64,000 nt of DNA from [Borrelia] finlandensis (GTDB lineage: Bacteria > Spirochaetota > Spirochaetia > Borreliales > Borreliaceae). The notes under the pieces are model-generated. The model was given only the letters and a program-made list of their open reading frames with translations, ran no database searches and had not been told where the DNA came from. A program made the position numbers and the translations under genes. Positions 62,097 to 64,000 of the stretch are shown here, piece by piece. The number at the start of each line of letters is the position of its first letter. Positions within the stretch are counted from its first letter, which is position 1. The stretch is from positions 19,378 through 83,377 of the forward strand of contig NC_012234.1 in assembly GCF_000181875.2 (NCBI RefSeq). Reading direction: 5' to 3'.

Positions 62097-62870
62097 ATGA
62101 CTAAAATATTTAGTAATTTAATAATTAATGGATTATTGTTTGGATTTGTAAGTTTAAATGTGTTTGCAGATTCTAACAATGCAAATATTCTCAAGCCTCA
62201 ATCCAATGTTTTAGAACACTCAGGTCAAAAAGATAATAAAAAATTAGATCAAAAAGATCAAGTTAATCAAGCTCTAGCCGCTATTAACAAGGTAACCGAA
62301 GATGTTTCTAGTAAATTAGAAGGAGTTAGAGAATCATCTCTTGAATTGGTAGAATCAAATGATGCGGGAGTGGTTAAAAAGTTTGTAGGTTCAATGTCTT
62401 TGATGTCAGATGTTGCTAAAGGGGCTGTTGTTGCATCAAAAGAAGCAACTATTGTGGCAAAGTGTTCAGGAATGGTTGCTGAGGATGCAAACAAGGTTGT
62501 TGAAATGTCTAAAAAGGCTGTTCAAGAAACCCAAAAAGCTGTTTCTGTTGCTGGTGAAGCAACATTTTTAATAGAGAAGCAAATAATGTCAAATAAATCT
62601 CCGAATAATAAGGAATTGGAATTGACAAAAGAAGAATTTGCTAAAGTGGAGCAAGTTAAAGAAACTTTAATGGCTTCTGAAAGGGCTTTGGATGAAACAG
62701 TTCAAGAGGCTCAAAAAGTTCTCAATATGGTTAATGGTTTGAATCCGTCAAATAAGGATCAAGTATTAGCAAAAAAAGATGTTGCAAAGGCTATTTCTAA
62801 TGTTGTTAAGGTAGCTCAAGGTGCAAGAGATCTTACAAAAGTAATGGCTATTTCTTTATACATGAAATAG
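62097..62870 (+). CDS. Oms28-like protein (BBA74)
   Basis: This 257-residue protein has a cleavable signal peptide (IINGLLFGFVSLNVFA) and a long helical, Ala/Val/Lys/Glu-rich mature part. It was first described as the porin Oms28 and later placed in the periplasm or loosely bound to the outer membrane. The all-helical sequence argues against a beta-barrel. AAGGAG precedes the ATG. Confidence 0.85.
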   Translation: MTKIFSNLIINGLLFGFVSLNVFADSNNANILKPQSNVLEHSGQKDNKKLDQKDQVNQALAAINKVTEDVSSKLEGVRESSLELVESNDAGVVKKFVGSMSLMSDVAKGAVVASKEATIVAKCSGMVAEDANKVVEMSKKAVQETQKAVSVAGEATFLIEKQIMSNKSPNNKELELTKEEFAKVEQVKETLMASERALDETVQEAQKVLNMVNGLNPSNKDQVLAKKDVAKAISNVVKVAQGARDLTKVMAISLYMK

Positions 62871-62905
62871 TTAGATATATAAATTTATAAATAATTAGAG
62901 GTTAA

Positions 62906-62949
62906 AGCAAAAAGGTTTGAAGCTAATTATATTAGTTTCTGCCTTTTTT
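62906..62949 (+). terminator. Terminator after bba74
   Basis: An imperfect hairpin (AAAAAGG..GAA.CTAAT and ATTAG.TTC.GCCTTTTTT) ending in a T-run. Confidence 0.6.
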
Positions 62950-63000
62950 ATTTAATAAGGTCAATATTGATCTCCCTATTAAGGCTGTTCTTATGATATA

Positions 63001-63030
63001 ATATTTTCGTTCTGAATATTTTCGTTCTGA
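63001..63030 (+). repeat. Two tandem copies of a 15-bp unit upstream of thyX
   Basis: ATATTTTCGTTCTGA occurs twice back to back, 80 bases before the thyX start, followed by a partial third copy. It may carry promoter or regulator sites. Confidence 0.75.
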
Positions 63031-63109
63031 ATATTTACATTTTTAATATTTACTTGCATATTTATATTCTTAACTAATAAAATTTGCCTTAAGGAAGGAG
63101 AATCAATTT

Positions 63110-63907
63110 TTGAATAAAGAATATAAAATTTTGGATAATGGGTTTTTAAAACTTATTGATTTCATGGGAGATGATAAGAGAATAGTTAAGGCTGCAAGGA
63201 TTTCTTATCGAGAAGAGAGTGTTAAAAGAAAAGATGAGGAACTTATTGACTATTTAATAAGAAATGGGCACACAAGCCCATTGGAGCAGGTGGTTTTTAC
63301 ATTTCATGTTAAAGCTCCAATATTTGTTGCAAGGCAATGGATGAGGCATAGAACCGCAAGGATTAATGAAGTTTCTGGATGCTATAGCTTGGCAAGAGAG
63401 GAATTTTATGTCCCCTTAGAAGAAGATTTAAAGTGTCAAACTTCTAGTAATAGCTCTGAAAAAGAGTTTAAGTCTTTGGAAAAATTGTCGGACAAAATAA
63501 AGCAGCATCAAAAACATTCTTATGAGCTTTATCAAGATATGATCAATTCTAATATTCCAAAAGAACTCTCAAGAATAGTTTTGCCTTTAAGTTTATATAC
63601 CGAATGGTATTGGCAAATTGATTTAAATAATCTTTTTCATTTTATTAAATTGCGATTAGCCCTAGACAGTCCAAAAGAAATTAAAGAAAATTCGCCAAAA
63701 GAAATGTGTGAATATGCTAAAGCATTGATAAGCATAGTAAGAGAAATTGTGCCCATCGCTTTTAACAGTTTTGAAAATCATTTTTTAAGAGGAAAGAGAT
63801 TTTCTCGCGAAGAGATAATTGCAATTATTAATGCTTTGGATTTAAATAAGCTTAGTATGGATGCTGAAAAATTGGACTTATTGAAAGATAAACTAGGAAT
63901 TGATTGA
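63110..63907 (+). CDS. thyX: Flavin-dependent thymidylate synthase ThyX (BBA76)
   Basis: This 265-residue ThyX converts dUMP to dTMP with methylene-tetrahydrofolate, FAD and NADPH. It has the signature RHR plus seven residues plus Ser (RHRTARINEVS), Arg in VARQWMRHR, and the C-terminal FNSFENHFLRG region for substrate binding. Length is slightly longer than the bacterial norm. It starts at TTG behind AAGGAAGGAG. A housekeeping-type gene at the end of the plasmid makes lp54 valuable to the cell. Confidence 0.92.
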   Translation: MNKEYKILDNGFLKLIDFMGDDKRIVKAARISYREESVKRKDEELIDYLIRNGHTSPLEQVVFTFHVKAPIFVARQWMRHRTARINEVSGCYSLAREEFYVPLEEDLKCQTSSNSSEKEFKSLEKLSDKIKQHQKHSYELYQDMINSNIPKELSRIVLPLSLYTEWYWQIDLNNLFHFIKLRLALDSPKEIKENSPKEMCEYAKALISIVREIVPIAFNSFENHFLRGKRFSREEIIAIINALDLNKLSMDAEKLDLLKDKLGID

Positions 63908-63974
63908 TTTTTAAGTGTGTATTAACATTTAGTTATTAAATTGTAAATTAAATGCTATAAAATGCCTTTAATAA

Positions 63975-64000
63975 GAGTTTATTAGTATACTAATAAACTC
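63975..64000. other. Telomere-proximal palindrome at the right end
   Basis: The last 26 bases form a perfect palindrome centred on TAGTATACTA. Read inward from the end it gives TTTATTAGTATA, like the conserved box 3 of Borrelia hairpin telomeres, target of the resolvase ResT. In published lp54 thyX is also the last gene. The covalently closed tip probably lies at or a few bases past 64000. Confidence 0.6.

Noticed and set aside
1..64000. rRNA, tRNA or insertion-sequence transposase genes
   Set aside because: None recognised on scanning; no transposase motif or terminal inverted repeats with target duplication were found.

Overview
The window is a stretch of a Lyme-disease Borrelia (Borreliella burgdorferi group) linear plasmid of the lp54 type, running to or almost to its right telomere. 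The evidence is the very low G+C content, the gene order known from lp54 (BBA31-BBA34, BBA36-BBA62, BBA64-BBA74, thyX/BBA76), the many TTG/GTG starts and lipoprotein signal peptides, and a box-3-like palindrome in the last 26 bases. Gene names follow recalled homology to B31 lp54 and cp32; no database was searched.

Layout. 1-599: C-terminus of the lp54 terminase. 600-5550: lipoprotein island (BBA32, collagen-binding BBA33, peptide-binding OppA5, BBA36, BBA37). 5901-18499: an intact phage-like morphogenesis operon (portal, scaffold/decoration, capsid, tail completion, sheath, tube, tape measure, baseplate, spike) that also carries the secreted proteins BBA52-BBA54. 18539-22826: lipoproteins BBA57, BBA59, BBA60, BBA61 and lp6.6. 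22994-24234: bba64 and the cut-off 3' end of bba65. 24232-52151: an integrated cp32-type prophage. 52151-61564: the rest of bba65 and the Pfam54 lipoprotein array including cspA (factor H binding). 61565-64000: bba74, thyX and the telomere-proximal end.

The main result is the prophage. A whole cp32, about 27.9 kb, sits inside bba65. Both junctions can be read to the base and share only TATA. Joining the outer halves restores an open bba65 of 282 codons; joining the inner halves restores an in-frame capsid gene start. The crossover lies inside the phage capsid gene. The event therefore looks like short-homology recombination and not integrase action at an att site.

Inside the prophage the virion genes have decayed: 12 in-frame TAA/TAG codons and about seven frameshifts or fusions, while the neighbouring lp54 paralogues of the same genes are open. 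The replication/partition genes, lysis genes, Bdr, Mlp, OspF-type Erp, ERF annealing protein, integrase, terminase large subunit and portal are intact. The plasmid has probably become a fused replicon with two maintenance systems and extra surface lipoproteins. A 103-bp exact inverted repeat places the same promoter, leader and first 15 codons ahead of the ERF gene and of the exonuclease-like DUF244 gene, on either side of the cp32 replication block.
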